The position numbers and the translations under genes are program-made. Positions 35,411 through 44,940 of a stretch of DNA of 64,000 nt are shown here, piece by piece. Source of the stretch: Cyanobacterium aponinum PCC 10605 (lineage in GTDB: Bacteria > Cyanobacteriota > Cyanobacteriia > Cyanobacteriales > Cyanobacteriaceae); contig NC_019776.1 in the NCBI RefSeq assembly GCF_000317675.1, positions 3,906,001 to 3,970,000 on the forward strand. The letters are read 5' to 3'. The notes under the pieces were generated by a model. That model saw only the letters and a list, made by a program, of their open reading frames with translations, did no database searches and was not told where the DNA came from. Within the stretch, counting starts at the first letter, position 1. Each line of letters begins with the position of its first letter.

Positions 35411-36154
35411 CTAGTCGAGAATATCAAAATTAGCGGTTACATTCTGCACATCATCCAAAGATTCTAAAGCATCCATCAAACGCAGTAAAAATTTAGTTTG
35501 TTCTGGATCATTAATCTCTATATAATTATTTGGTATCCAACGTAATTCGGTTTCTTTGACATTAAATCCTTGATTTTGAAAAAAAGAGTTAACTTGTTCT
35601 AAAGTTTCCACTGAAGTAAAAATTTCTGCCCCTTGGTAGTCTTCCTCGTCAATGATTTCATAGCTTTGGGCATCAGCATTTAAACAGACTTCTAATAAAC
35701 TATCCTCCTCTAACTCCCCCTCAATAACAATTACTCCTTTTTGTTCAAACATCCAACTAACGCAACCAGTTTCCCCTAAATTGCCACCATTTTTACTAAA
35801 AGCGGCACGAATATCCGCCGCCGTGCGATTCCGATTATCTGTTAAGGCTTCAATTAATACTGCTACCCCACCAATACCATAACCCTCATATCTAATTTCT
35901 TCTAAGATACTATCATCATCATTATATGTCCCTGCTCCTTTTGCGATCGCTCTTTCAATATTTTCATTGGGAATCCCCGCCGATTTTGCCTTCTCTATGG
36001 CCGTGCGCAACTGAAAATTACCATCAGGGTCAGGAAGACCATTACGAGCCGCTACAATTATAGCTCTTGAAAGTTGAGTGAAAGTCTTACCTTTTTTGGC
36101 GTCAACTCTGGCTTTTTGTCGTTTAATATTTGCCCATTTACTATGTCCTGCCAT
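35411..36154 (-). CDS. YebC/PmpR family transcriptional or translational regulator
   Basis: A 247-residue protein with the invariant family start MAGHSKWANIKRQKARVDAKKGKTFTQLSRAI (residues 1-32), IPNENIERAIAKGAG near 75, YEGYGIGGVAVLIEALTDNRNRTAADIRAAFSKNGGNLGETGCVSWMFEQKGVI (about 91-140), and a C-terminal domain. YebC proteins were described as DNA-binding regulators and more recently as ribosome-associated factors that relieve stalling. Which applies here is not decided by sequence. Its start is divergent from the oligopeptidase gene. Confidence 0.93.
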   Translation of the reverse strand: MAGHSKWANIKRQKARVDAKKGKTFTQLSRAIIVAARNGLPDPDGNFQLRTAIEKAKSAGIPNENIERAIAKGAGTYNDDDSILEEIRYEGYGIGGVAVLIEALTDNRNRTAADIRAAFSKNGGNLGETGCVSWMFEQKGVIVIEGELEEDSLLEVCLNADAQSYEIIDEEDYQGAEIFTSVETLEQVNSFFQNQGFNVKETELRWIPNNYIEINDPEQTKFLLRLMDALESLDDVQNVTANFDILD

Positions 36155-36535
36155 AAATAATTAATTAGTGGAAAAGTCTATTTAAAATTCGATTTACAAC
36201 TCTGGTACATTCTACATCACCCATGTACTAAAGAGCAAAAGCCAAAGACATCAGCGAAACACACCTAATATTTGTGGCTCTTCTACAGTAGCGATGATAA
36301 ATTAATAAAAAATAATTGCTATAAGCTATGTAAAACAAGAGATTAACGATTAAAAAAATTAATTGTTATAAATTGTTATAAGTTAATATTTATTATTTAA
36401 CCGTCAAACCTGCCACCTGCCACCCGAAACCTTTTCCTAACCAATAATTTACACGACGAGCAGTAAGAGAGCCATATTTGTTAATAATAGAAATAATAAT
36501 CTTAGTTAGCAAAAAATTAGACATCATATAATTTC
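36155..36535. repeat. Intergenic region with MITE left-end fragment
   Basis: Between divergent yebC and the oligopeptidase gene. CAGGTNN-type heptamers lie at 36405-36430, and the inverted left end of the MITE-like family (complement reads GGCTCTCTTACTGCTCGTCG) lies at about 36432-36471. The rest is AT-rich with no ORF. Confidence 0.6.
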
Positions 36536-38605
36536 ATGAGCAATCATAACCCCTTACTCAAAGGCGAAGGATTACCTTCTTTTCCTGAAATTAAACCTGA
36601 GCATATTGTACCCGCAGTTAAGGAACTTTTACCCACTTTAGAAACCCAAGTGCAGGAGTTAGAAAATAACCTTCAACCTACATGGGAAGGTTTAGTGATT
36701 CCCCTTAATTTAATTGAAGAAAGATTGCGTTGGACTTGGGGTATAATTGGGCATTTAATGGGAGTGAAAAATAGTCCCCAATTGCGAGAGGCTTATGAAG
36801 CAGTACAACCAGAATTAGTACAATTTGCCAATCGAGTCGCCCAAAGTCAACCTTTATACAAGGGATTCGTTGCTCTCAGAGATTCTCAACAATGGGATAA
36901 TTTAGACTTTGCTCAAAAAAGAATTGTCGAATCAGCCATTAAAGAAGCAGAATTGTCAGGAGTTGCCTTAGAAGGAGAGAAAAAAGAGCGTTTTAATCAA
37001 ATTCAACTTGAATTAGCACAGTTATCTACTAATTTCTCTAATAATGTCCTCGATGCTACTAAAGCCTTTAAGTTAAAGCTAACTACATCCGAAGAAGTGG
37101 CGGGATTGCCTCCTAGTTTACTCAGCCTAGCCGCTCAAACCGCCAAAAATGAAGGGGATGAAAATGCCACTGCGGAAAACGGTCCTTGGGTGATAACCTT
37201 AGATTATCCGAGTTACGTGCCTTTTCTCAAATTCAGTGAAAGAAGAGATTTAAGAGAAAAAGTCTATCGGGCTTTTATCAGTCGAGCAGGAGGAGGAGAA
37301 TATGATAATAATCCTCTTATTGATAAAATTTTAAGTTTGCGTCTTGAATTAGCTAATCTTTTGGGTTACGATAATTATGCTGAAGTAAGCCTTGCTAAAA
37401 AGATGGCTGACGATGTGGAGTCCGTGGAAAAACTCTTGGAAGAATTGAGAGTTGTTAGTTTTGAAAGTGCAAAACAGGAATTAGCCCAATTAAAAGAATT
37501 TGCCAATTCTGATGATTTGCAACCTTGGGATGTGAGCTATTGGGCAGAAAAACAAAGAGAAAAGTTATTTAATTTCACTGAGGAAGAATTACGCCCCTAT
37601 TTCCCTTTAAATCAAGTGTTAGACGGTTTATTTGGGTTAGCAAAACGGATTTTCGGTGTCACTATCACCCCTGCTAATGGAGAAGCCCCTGTCTGGCATG
37701 AGGATGTCCAATATTTTCAAGTCAGCAATAATGATAATGAGGTTATCGCCCATTTCTATTTAGATGCTTATTCTCGCCCCTCGGAAAAACGGGGAGGTGC
37801 TTGGATGGATGACTGTTTAGGTAGGGCAAAATTTGAGGTTAATGGCGAGGTGGTTAATCGTTTACCGGTGGCTTATTTAACCTGTAATCAAACTCCTCCA
37901 GTGGATGGTAAACCTAGTTTGATGACTTTTGCGGATGTGGAAACCCTTTTCCATGAGTTTGGCCATGGTTTACAACATATGTTAACGGTTATTGACTACC
38001 CGGGAGCGGCGGGTATTAATAACGTGGAATGGGATGCAGTGGAGTTACCTAGTCAGTTTATGGAAAATTGGTGTTTGGAAAAAAATACTCTCTTTGGTAT
38101 GGCTAAACACTATGAAACGGGGGAAATTTTGCCTTCTCACTATTACGATAAGTTAGTGGCGTCTAAAAATTATATGAGTGGCTCTTCTATGTTACGTCAA
38201 TTACATTTCAGTATTATTGATTTAGAGTTACATTCCCGTTATCAACCCCATAGTGGCGAAACTCCCCATCAATTGCGCGATCGCATCTCTGAGACAACTA
38301 CAGTAATGAAACCTTTACCTGAAGACAGATTCTTGTGTAGCTTTGGGCATATCTTCGCTGGAGGTTACGCCGCAGGATACTATAGCTATAAATGGGCGGA
38401 AGTTTTGAGTGCGGATGCGTTTTCTGCTTTTGAAGAAGTAGGTTTAGACAATGAGGAAGAAGTGAAAACCGTTGGGCAACGTTTCCGTGATACGGTTTTA
38501 GCTTTGGGAGGTAGTCTATCACCGATGGAAATATTCAAAAAATTCCGAGGTAGAGAGCCTAAAACTGAGGCATTATTAAGACATAGTGGGTTGTTAGCCA
38601 GTTAG
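36536..38605 (+). CDS. prlC: Oligopeptidase A, M3 family metallopeptidase
   Basis: A 689-residue cytoplasmic zinc peptidase that degrades short peptides, including signal peptide fragments. The zinc motif HEFGHGLQHML (near 481) with the third ligand Glu in NVEWDAVELPSQFMENW (about 500-516) is intact. AYLTCNQTPP and the C-terminal FGHIFAGGYAAGYYSYKWAEVLSADAF (about 603-629) are M3 marks. Length matches the family. It is followed by a weak hairpin (GGGTTG/CAACCC, 38620-38639). Confidence 0.95.
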   Translation: MSNHNPLLKGEGLPSFPEIKPEHIVPAVKELLPTLETQVQELENNLQPTWEGLVIPLNLIEERLRWTWGIIGHLMGVKNSPQLREAYEAVQPELVQFANRVAQSQPLYKGFVALRDSQQWDNLDFAQKRIVESAIKEAELSGVALEGEKKERFNQIQLELAQLSTNFSNNVLDATKAFKLKLTTSEEVAGLPPSLLSLAAQTAKNEGDENATAENGPWVITLDYPSYVPFLKFSERRDLREKVYRAFISRAGGGEYDNNPLIDKILSLRLELANLLGYDNYAEVSLAKKMADDVESVEKLLEELRVVSFESAKQELAQLKEFANSDDLQPWDVSYWAEKQREKLFNFTEEELRPYFPLNQVLDGLFGLAKRIFGVTITPANGEAPVWHEDVQYFQVSNNDNEVIAHFYLDAYSRPSEKRGGAWMDDCLGRAKFEVNGEVVNRLPVAYLTCNQTPPVDGKPSLMTFADVETLFHEFGHGLQHMLTVIDYPGAAGINNVEWDAVELPSQFMENWCLEKNTLFGMAKHYETGEILPSHYYDKLVASKNYMSGSSMLRQLHFSIIDLELHSRYQPHSGETPHQLRDRISETTTVMKPLPEDRFLCSFGHIFAGGYAAGYYSYKWAEVLSADAFSAFEEVGLDNEEEVKTVGQRFRDTVLALGGSLSPMEIFKKFRGREPKTEALLRHSGLLAS

Positions 38606-38716
38606 ATTAAGTTAACAAAGGGTTGGACATTATTCAACCCAAACTATAGTAAAATTCTTGTCAATAAAAGATAAAGATAGGGATTATTTTAGGTTTTTTG
38701 AAAAACAAAATATTTT

Positions 38717-38941
38717 ATGAGATATAAATACACTGCTAAATATACAAAAATTCCTTCGGGGTATATGGGGCAAATAATTGAATGGCAAGAAGTCATTACA
38801 GAAGGAAAAAGTCTTAGAGAATGTCGTTTTCTGCTAGAAGATGCTTTAAATGAGATGATATTGGCATATCAACAACAAGGCAAAACAATTCCTCTCAATG
38901 ATGAGGATATTATTGAAACCTTATCGATTGAGGTTGCCTAA
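38717..38941 (+). CDS. hicB: HicB-type antitoxin
   Basis: A 74-residue protein with the HicB partial RNase-H-like fold: YKYTAKYTKIPSGYMGQIIEWQEVITEGKSLRECRFLLEDALNEMI (about 3-48). The C-terminal IPLNDEDIIETLSIEVA ends the domain; no extra DNA-binding domain is present. Its stop codon overlaps the hicA start by one base (TAATG), so the pair is translationally coupled. The antitoxin-first order is common for this class. Confidence 0.82.
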   Translation: MRYKYTAKYTKIPSGYMGQIIEWQEVITEGKSLRECRFLLEDALNEMILAYQQQGKTIPLNDEDIIETLSIEVA

Positions 38942-39129
38942 TGTCAGTCAAGAGAAAAGATTTAATCAAATATTTAGAGGGTAATGGTTTTTATCTTTTA
39001 AGAGAAGGTGGTAATCATTCAATCTATACTAACGATAATATAACAATTCCTGTCAAACGTCATAATTTGTTCGATCGAATAACTGCCAATCAAATTTGTA
39101 AACAGGCTGGATTAGATAAAAAGTTTTAA
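38941..39129 (+). CDS. hicA: HicA-type mRNA interferase toxin
   Basis: A 62-residue double-stranded-RNA-binding-fold toxin that degrades mRNA. KRKDLIKYLEGNGFYLLREGGNHSIYTN (about 4-31) contains the Gly-x-His catalytic region, with the His in GGNHSIY at about 26. IPVKRHNLFDRITANQICKQAGL is the typical tail. The key residues are intact, so the module looks functional. Confidence 0.85.
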   Translation: MSVKRKDLIKYLEGNGFYLLREGGNHSIYTNDNITIPVKRHNLFDRITANQICKQAGLDKKF

Positions 39130-39136
39130 ACCTTAG

Positions 39137-40136
39137 TTAAGATGCGATCAAATTAGTATAACATTTTATCTCAAACTGAGGTGAACTCAGATTTATGTTA
39201 GAATTTCCATCGACCATCTTTACTTCTATTCCTGTACTTTCAATTATTTTATTTTGTATTCGTTTATTTTTGATTAGAATTCTAAAATAGGGACATTTCC
39301 CATTTGTTGATAAATCTTTTTCATTATTGCCTTTTCTGAATTTAATTATTTCAAATTGAGCGGGATTAAATTTATGTAAAAATGTTATTGGCACACCCAT
39401 AACCCCTTGATAATCTAAAGGTATATCTTGTGTTCTATTAACATTGATTCCATCATAATTGTCATATTTTGGATATTCAACTTCGTTCCCAAAATATCTT
39501 TTTGTGAGTGCAATATCTTCGTGCCGTTTAAAATTATCTAAATTAGTTAACCATAGGCAATTATTTGGAGAAACGATCCTATTTCCTAAGCTATCAATCC
39601 GAGCCTCAGTTCCATAAAGTTTATAGTGTTCGGGGACAATAAAACCAGAAATACCTCTACCAAGATTTATTCCTAACCACGCTTTGTTTTCTTTAATTAG
39701 TTTAAAAATTTCTTTATAGGTTATTGCATTAATATTGCCAATTATCAAGAACTTTTTATCATATTTAACTAATTGAGCTACATACTCTCTAAATAATGAA
39801 AATGGGGGGTTAGTAACAACAATATCGGACTGCTTTAATAGTTCAATACTTTCAGCACTACGAAAATCCCCATCCCCTTTAAAGTAAACAATGTCTGTTG
39901 AACTTGGTTTGTTTTTTTCTCCTTCTGTACCTGTATATTCAAAGAAAAAACCATTTTCATTTTCTTCTGTATTAAATAAATCTCTTACTTGTTCTCTATA
40001 ACAAGCAGTTATTAATTTTTTAAGGCCTAACTCTTTGAAGTTTGAAGCAAAATAATTAAAGAAATTGCTAATTCGAGGGTCGTCGCAATTGCAATATACA
40101 ACCTTGTCCTTAATTTGATTGATTCTTTTTAGACAT
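39137..40136 (-). pseudogene. EcoRI-type adenine-specific DNA methyltransferase, internally deleted near the N-terminus
   Basis: The minus strand is open without a stop from about 40127 to 39137 and encodes an M.EcoRI-like protein: DKVVYCNCDDPRISNFFNYF, GDGDFRSAESIELLKQSDIV, the catalytic NPPF in VTNPPFSLFREYVAQL, and IIGNINAITYKEIF. A good start (AAGGA then ATG at 40136) gives MSKKNQSN and then TAA in a different frame, immediately before IKDKVV. About 25 residues, including the family DEFYTQ-like region, appear to have been lost with a frameshift. In the main frame there is no ATG, GTG or TTG before a TTG at 39748. No restriction endonuclease gene is adjacent. Likely inactive. Confidence 0.75.
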
Positions 40137-40173
40137 ATTTTGTCTTTTCCTTACTTAAATTTTCCACTTTCTT

Positions 40174-40299
40174 CTACAGGTAATATCCATATAAATTAAA
40201 TTCTATAGTAATTGCGGTTTTCGTTAGTCTAAGTTCATGGAGAATTCTAATAATATTAACTAGACGTGGTGATAAATTATGGTCAAAAAGCAATTTCAT
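40174..40299 (-). pseudogene. Truncated DUF5615 PIN-like toxin
   Basis: ATG at 40299 opens MKLLFDHNLSPRLVNI, the standard start of DUF5615 PIN-like proteins, which are normally about 110 residues. After about 16 residues the match ends and a stop comes at residue 42. It lies directly after the DUF433 gene (21-bp gap between stop and start), its usual antitoxin partner. Most of the nuclease domain is missing, so the toxin is dead. Confidence 0.65.
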
Positions 40300-40316
40300 T
40301 AATTCACCAAAAGAGT

Positions 40317-40520
40317 TTAACGTTCACGATCGGCTGCATAACTTAAACAAGCCAAAATATCTTCTTTGGTTAAATAAGGAAAATAGTTTAATATTTCTTC
40401 ATAAGTCATTCCCGAAGCGAGATAGGAAAGAACATCATAAACGGTAATTCTCATTCCTCTAATACAAGGTTTTCCACTTCTTTTTCCTGATTGTATAGTA
40501 ATAATATCTTTATATGACAT
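40317..40520 (-). CDS. DUF433 antitoxin-like protein
   Basis: A 67-residue protein of the DUF433 family, a small helix-turn-helix antitoxin usually paired with a DUF5615 PIN-like toxin. SGKRSGKPCIRGMRITVYDVLSYLASGMTYEEILNYFPYLTKEDILACLSYAADR (about 11-65) is the diagnostic stretch. The partner gene downstream is truncated, so this is an orphan antitoxin. Confidence 0.85.
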   Translation of the reverse strand: MSYKDIITIQSGKRSGKPCIRGMRITVYDVLSYLASGMTYEEILNYFPYLTKEDILACLSYAADRER

Positions 40521-40712
40521 GAAATTCTTATAGATTAAATTCCCATTATTTTATCAAAAATTAAACCTAACCTAAAGATCATAAAAGTTGGGTTTCGTTT
40601 CCTCTACCCAACCTACAGCCCCAATCAAGAGAAAATATGACAATTCTTAATTCATCCGAGTTTGAGCCTAGAGTTTGGTAAAATTCGTGGCGTGGGACAT
40701 AGGTTAAGATAA

Positions 40713-41960
40713 ATGATAAAAAAATCGCAAATAGTAGTCATTGGAGGGGGTGCAGCGGGGTTTTTTGGTGCAATAAATTGCGCATCTGTTTATCCTCATG
40801 TAACGGTGAGTATCCTAGAAGCAGGAAAACAACCCCTAACAAAAGTTAAAATTTCCGGGGGAGGTAGATGTAACGTTACCCATCATTGCTTTAATCCCTC
40901 AGAATTAGTCAATAATTATCCCCGTGGTGGCAGGGAATTAAGAGGTGCTTTTTCTCGTTTTCAACCCCAAGATACCATTAACTGGTTTGAGAAACGAGGA
41001 GTTAAGTTAAAAACTGAAAGCGATGGGCGTATGTTTCCCATCACCGATAACTCTCAAACAGTTATTGACTGTTTAACCGACACTGCTACTCAATTGGGGA
41101 TAAAAATTTATACTCAAACTCCCGTTAAGGATATTGATAAATCAGAATTAGGCTTTAATATTACTCTTAAATCAGGGGAAATAATTAAAGCTGAAAAAAT
41201 CCTAATTGCCACTGGAAGTAATCCTAATGGTTATCAATGGGCGAAAAAATTGGGGCATACGATACAAACTCCTATTCCCTCTTTATTTACCTTTAAAATA
41301 AAAGACCCACGTCTAGCAGATTTAGCAGGAATTACTTGTGATGATGTCCAGTTGAAATTATCTCTTAAAAAAGGGAAAAAATTAGAGCAAAATGGTGCTT
41401 TATTAGTCACCCATTGGGGTATAAGTGGACCTGCTACTCTAAAATTGTCGGCATGGGGAGCAAGGATTTTACATGATAATAAGTATAATATACCGTTGAT
41501 TATTAATTGGCTTCCTCAAAGGAATTATGAATCAGTCAAGGAAGAGTTAATTAATTGTAAAAACACCGTAGCTAAACAAAAAGTTATTAATTATCATGGC
41601 TTTGATTTACCAAAAAGACTATGGCAAAGTTTAGTTACCTATAGCCTAACTAATCGGGATAAAACTTGGGCTGAAATTACAAAAAAAGAGATAGATAAAT
41701 TGACAGAAGAATTAATAAGGGGTGTATATCAAATTCAAGGGAAAGGAGTATTTAAAGATGAATTTGTTACTTGTGGAGGAGTGAGTTTAAAGGAGATAGA
41801 TTTTAAAACAATGATGAGTAAAAAATGCCCCGATTTATATTTTGCAGGAGAAATTTTAGACGTTGATGGAGTGACGGGGGGATTCAACTTTCAGAATGCT
41901 TGGACTACAGGATGGTTAGCAGGACTAGCTATGTCTGCAAACGGAGAGAGAGGGATTTGA
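40713..41960 (+). CDS. FAD-dependent oxidoreductase, HI0933/YhiN family
   Basis: A 415-residue flavoprotein of unknown reaction. The dinucleotide-binding motif VIGGGAAGFFGAINCA is at about 9-24, the family signature KVKISGGGRCNVTH near 44-57, ATGSNPNGYQWAKKLGH near 166-182, and the C-terminal FAGEILDVDGVTGGFNFQNAWTTGWLAG (near 377-404) closes the FAD site. The last six codons overlap the 3' end of a tRNA-Ser gene on the opposite strand. Confidence 0.9.
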   Translation: MIKKSQIVVIGGGAAGFFGAINCASVYPHVTVSILEAGKQPLTKVKISGGGRCNVTHHCFNPSELVNNYPRGGRELRGAFSRFQPQDTINWFEKRGVKLKTESDGRMFPITDNSQTVIDCLTDTATQLGIKIYTQTPVKDIDKSELGFNITLKSGEIIKAEKILIATGSNPNGYQWAKKLGHTIQTPIPSLFTFKIKDPRLADLAGITCDDVQLKLSLKKGKKLEQNGALLVTHWGISGPATLKLSAWGARILHDNKYNIPLIINWLPQRNYESVKEELINCKNTVAKQKVINYHGFDLPKRLWQSLVTYSLTNRDKTWAEITKKEIDKLTEELIRGVYQIQGKGVFKDEFVTCGGVSLKEIDFKTMMSKKCPDLYFAGEILDVDGVTGGFNFQNAWTTGWLAGLAMSANGERGI

Positions 41961-42028
41961 ACCCTCGAAGGGTGTTACCCCTTAGCAATTTTCGAGACTG
42001 CCGCATTCAACCACTCTGCCATCTCTCC
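41942..42028 (-). tRNA. tRNA-Ser(CGA)
   Basis: An 87-nt class II tRNA. The acceptor stem GGAGAGA pairs with TCTCTCC, and a G discriminator follows. The anticodon arm is GCAGT-CTCGAAA-ATTGC with anticodon CGA (reads UCG). A long variable arm (AAGGGGTAACACCCTT) and the T arm GAGGGTTCAAATCCCTC complete the cloverleaf. The 3' CCA is not encoded. It overlaps the end of the FAD oxidoreductase gene by 19 bp in convergent orientation. Confidence 0.95.
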
Positions 42029-42199
42029 ACTTAGGTATATTATAACCAATAATAATGAGTAGGGATAAAGGGGGTTTTAGGGTGAAGTTTAAAAATGACT
42101 TAAGCACTTAACTTCTTCCCTTAAAAGGAAAAACAGGGGGGGTTTCCCTTTTCCCTACCCTAACCAGTAAACTTAGATACAAACTAGCTTCATTATTGA

Positions 42200-42604
42200 T
42201 TAACTGGCGGCTTGTAATCTAGCTTTGGCTTTTTTCAATTGTTGAGTAGCCTTCATTTGCTCACGGCGATCGCCTTTTGCTGTGGCTTGATCTAAAGCTG
42301 TTTGAGCCTCATTGACTGCAATTTGAGCTTGTTCTTTATCAATAGTTTCTCCCAATTGAGCTCCATTAACTAAAACCTTAATCTCATTGTTTTCAACTTC
42401 TGCAAAACCACCCATAACAGCAATGGATTTCCATTCTTTATTATCAGGGCGTACACGCATAACACCTACATCAAGGCTAGTTAACAGGGGAGCGTGATCT
42501 GTTAAAATACCCAACTGTCCAGTACTGCTAGGAAGAATTACCTCTTGAGCAGTTTGATCCCAGACAATTTTATCGGGAGTAATTACTCTTACCGTTAAAG
42601 TCAT
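42200..42604 (-). CDS. atpC: ATP synthase epsilon subunit
   Basis: Central-stalk subunit of the F1 ATP synthase that also restrains hydrolysis; 134 residues. The beta-sandwich domain begins [49 protein letters not shown] (landmark region 1-50), followed by a two-helix C-terminal domain rich in Ala/Lys/Gln. It follows atpB on the same strand after a gap of 314 bp, which is filled with repeats and unusually long for this pair. Confidence 0.97.
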   Translation of the reverse strand: MTLTVRVITPDKIVWDQTAQEVILPSSTGQLGILTDHAPLLTSLDVGVMRVRPDNKEWKSIAVMGGFAEVENNEIKVLVNGAQLGETIDKEQAQIAVNEAQTALDQATAKGDRREQMKATQQLKKAKARLQAAS

Positions 42605-42918
42605 AATTCAAAGATAAATTTAAGATTTAATAGCCTTATGTTTATAGATAACCTGAATTCGATATAAAATTTCTAATGGTGTAAAGGTGTCAGGTGTCAG
42701 GTGTTAGGTGTCAGGTTAAAAAATTCACAAAAAGTATATTTATTTTAATTGATTCTTTTTCAATTCTTTGATTGAATAATCAAGATTTCTGAAAATCTTT
42801 ACCTGAAACCTGCTACCCGATACCTGAAACCTGCCTAAATACCATATATTTGTATCGAAATGAGGTAAATAAATAGGGTAGAGATGCGATAACACACCTC
42901 TACAGATTCTTAAGGGTT
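42605..42918. repeat. Repeat-filled atpB-atpC spacer
   Basis: Two blocks of CAGGTNN heptamers, one direct (42683-42717) and one inverted (42800-42835), are separated by AT-rich DNA and could pair as a very large hairpin. A further imperfect hairpin, GTAGAGATG/CACCTCTAC, lies at about 42880-42904, just after the atpB stop codon. No ORF. Confidence 0.65.
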
Positions 42919-44379
<1,461 letters not shown>

Positions 44380-44526
44380 TTAATTTACCTTAAGTAAATG
44401 TTAATTTATAATAAAATTTGCCACTTTCAAGATTATCATGGACTGGATCAAATTTGACAAGGGATTCCTAATTAACCGTTCATGAAAAAATGGGTTTGTG
44501 AACCTCGGATTGAAGAATATTATCCT

Positions 44527-44940
44527 TTAAGTTGCGATCGCTTTTTGATATATCTTTTTAATAGACTGTAAAATTTGTTTTGGAATAGACTTATTATCTC
44601 CATTAGGTTCTAAATCTTGCAGACGACTCAAGAGTTTTGCTTCCTGAATGTCAATATCACCATCACTGTAAACCAAAGCACTAATTGCCTCAAGTAACTT
44701 TTGATAATCTTCTGTTTTGGGACTGTTACCGAGATAATCTTCTAGCCATTGATAACATTCTTGGGCATTTATCGGTTTAATTTCCGAGAGGAGAGACTTT
44801 ATTTCTGGATCATTTTCTAGGTGATTTTCAGTGACAACTTTTTTTAAATATTCTCTTTCTTCTGCCTGAATTACCCCATCAATCCAAGCCGCACCCACTA
44901 GAATCTTAATTAATAACTTAGTTTTATTCTCCTTACTCAT
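44527..44940 (-). CDS. TerB-family protein
   Basis: A 137-residue acidic, all-helical protein resembling TerB/tellurite-resistance-like domains: LLIKILVGAAWIDGVIQAEEREYLKKVV (about 9-36) with the conserved DG and E positions, repeated near 90-105 as ALVYSDGDIDIQEAKLLSRL. TerB domains bind metal through such acidic loops; the cellular role is unknown. Its ATG follows the rsmB stop codon with no gap, so the two are very likely co-transcribed. Confidence 0.75.
   Translation of the reverse strand: MSKENKTKLLIKILVGAAWIDGVIQAEEREYLKKVVTENHLENDPEIKSLLSEIKPINAQECYQWLEDYLGNSPKTEDYQKLLEAISALVYSDGDIDIQEAKLLSRLQDLEPNGDNKSIPKQILQSIKKIYQKAIAT

Noticed and set aside
38620-38639. Terminator after prlC (GGGTTG/CAACCC)
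   Set aside because: The stem is only six base pairs and no T-run follows; it may be a decayed copy of the GGGTTGAATATATTCAACCC palindrome.
44481-44570. 29-codon ORF MKKWVCEPRIEEYYPL upstream of atpB
   Set aside because: Very short, overlaps the end of the TerB-like gene on the other strand, and has no ribosome-binding site.
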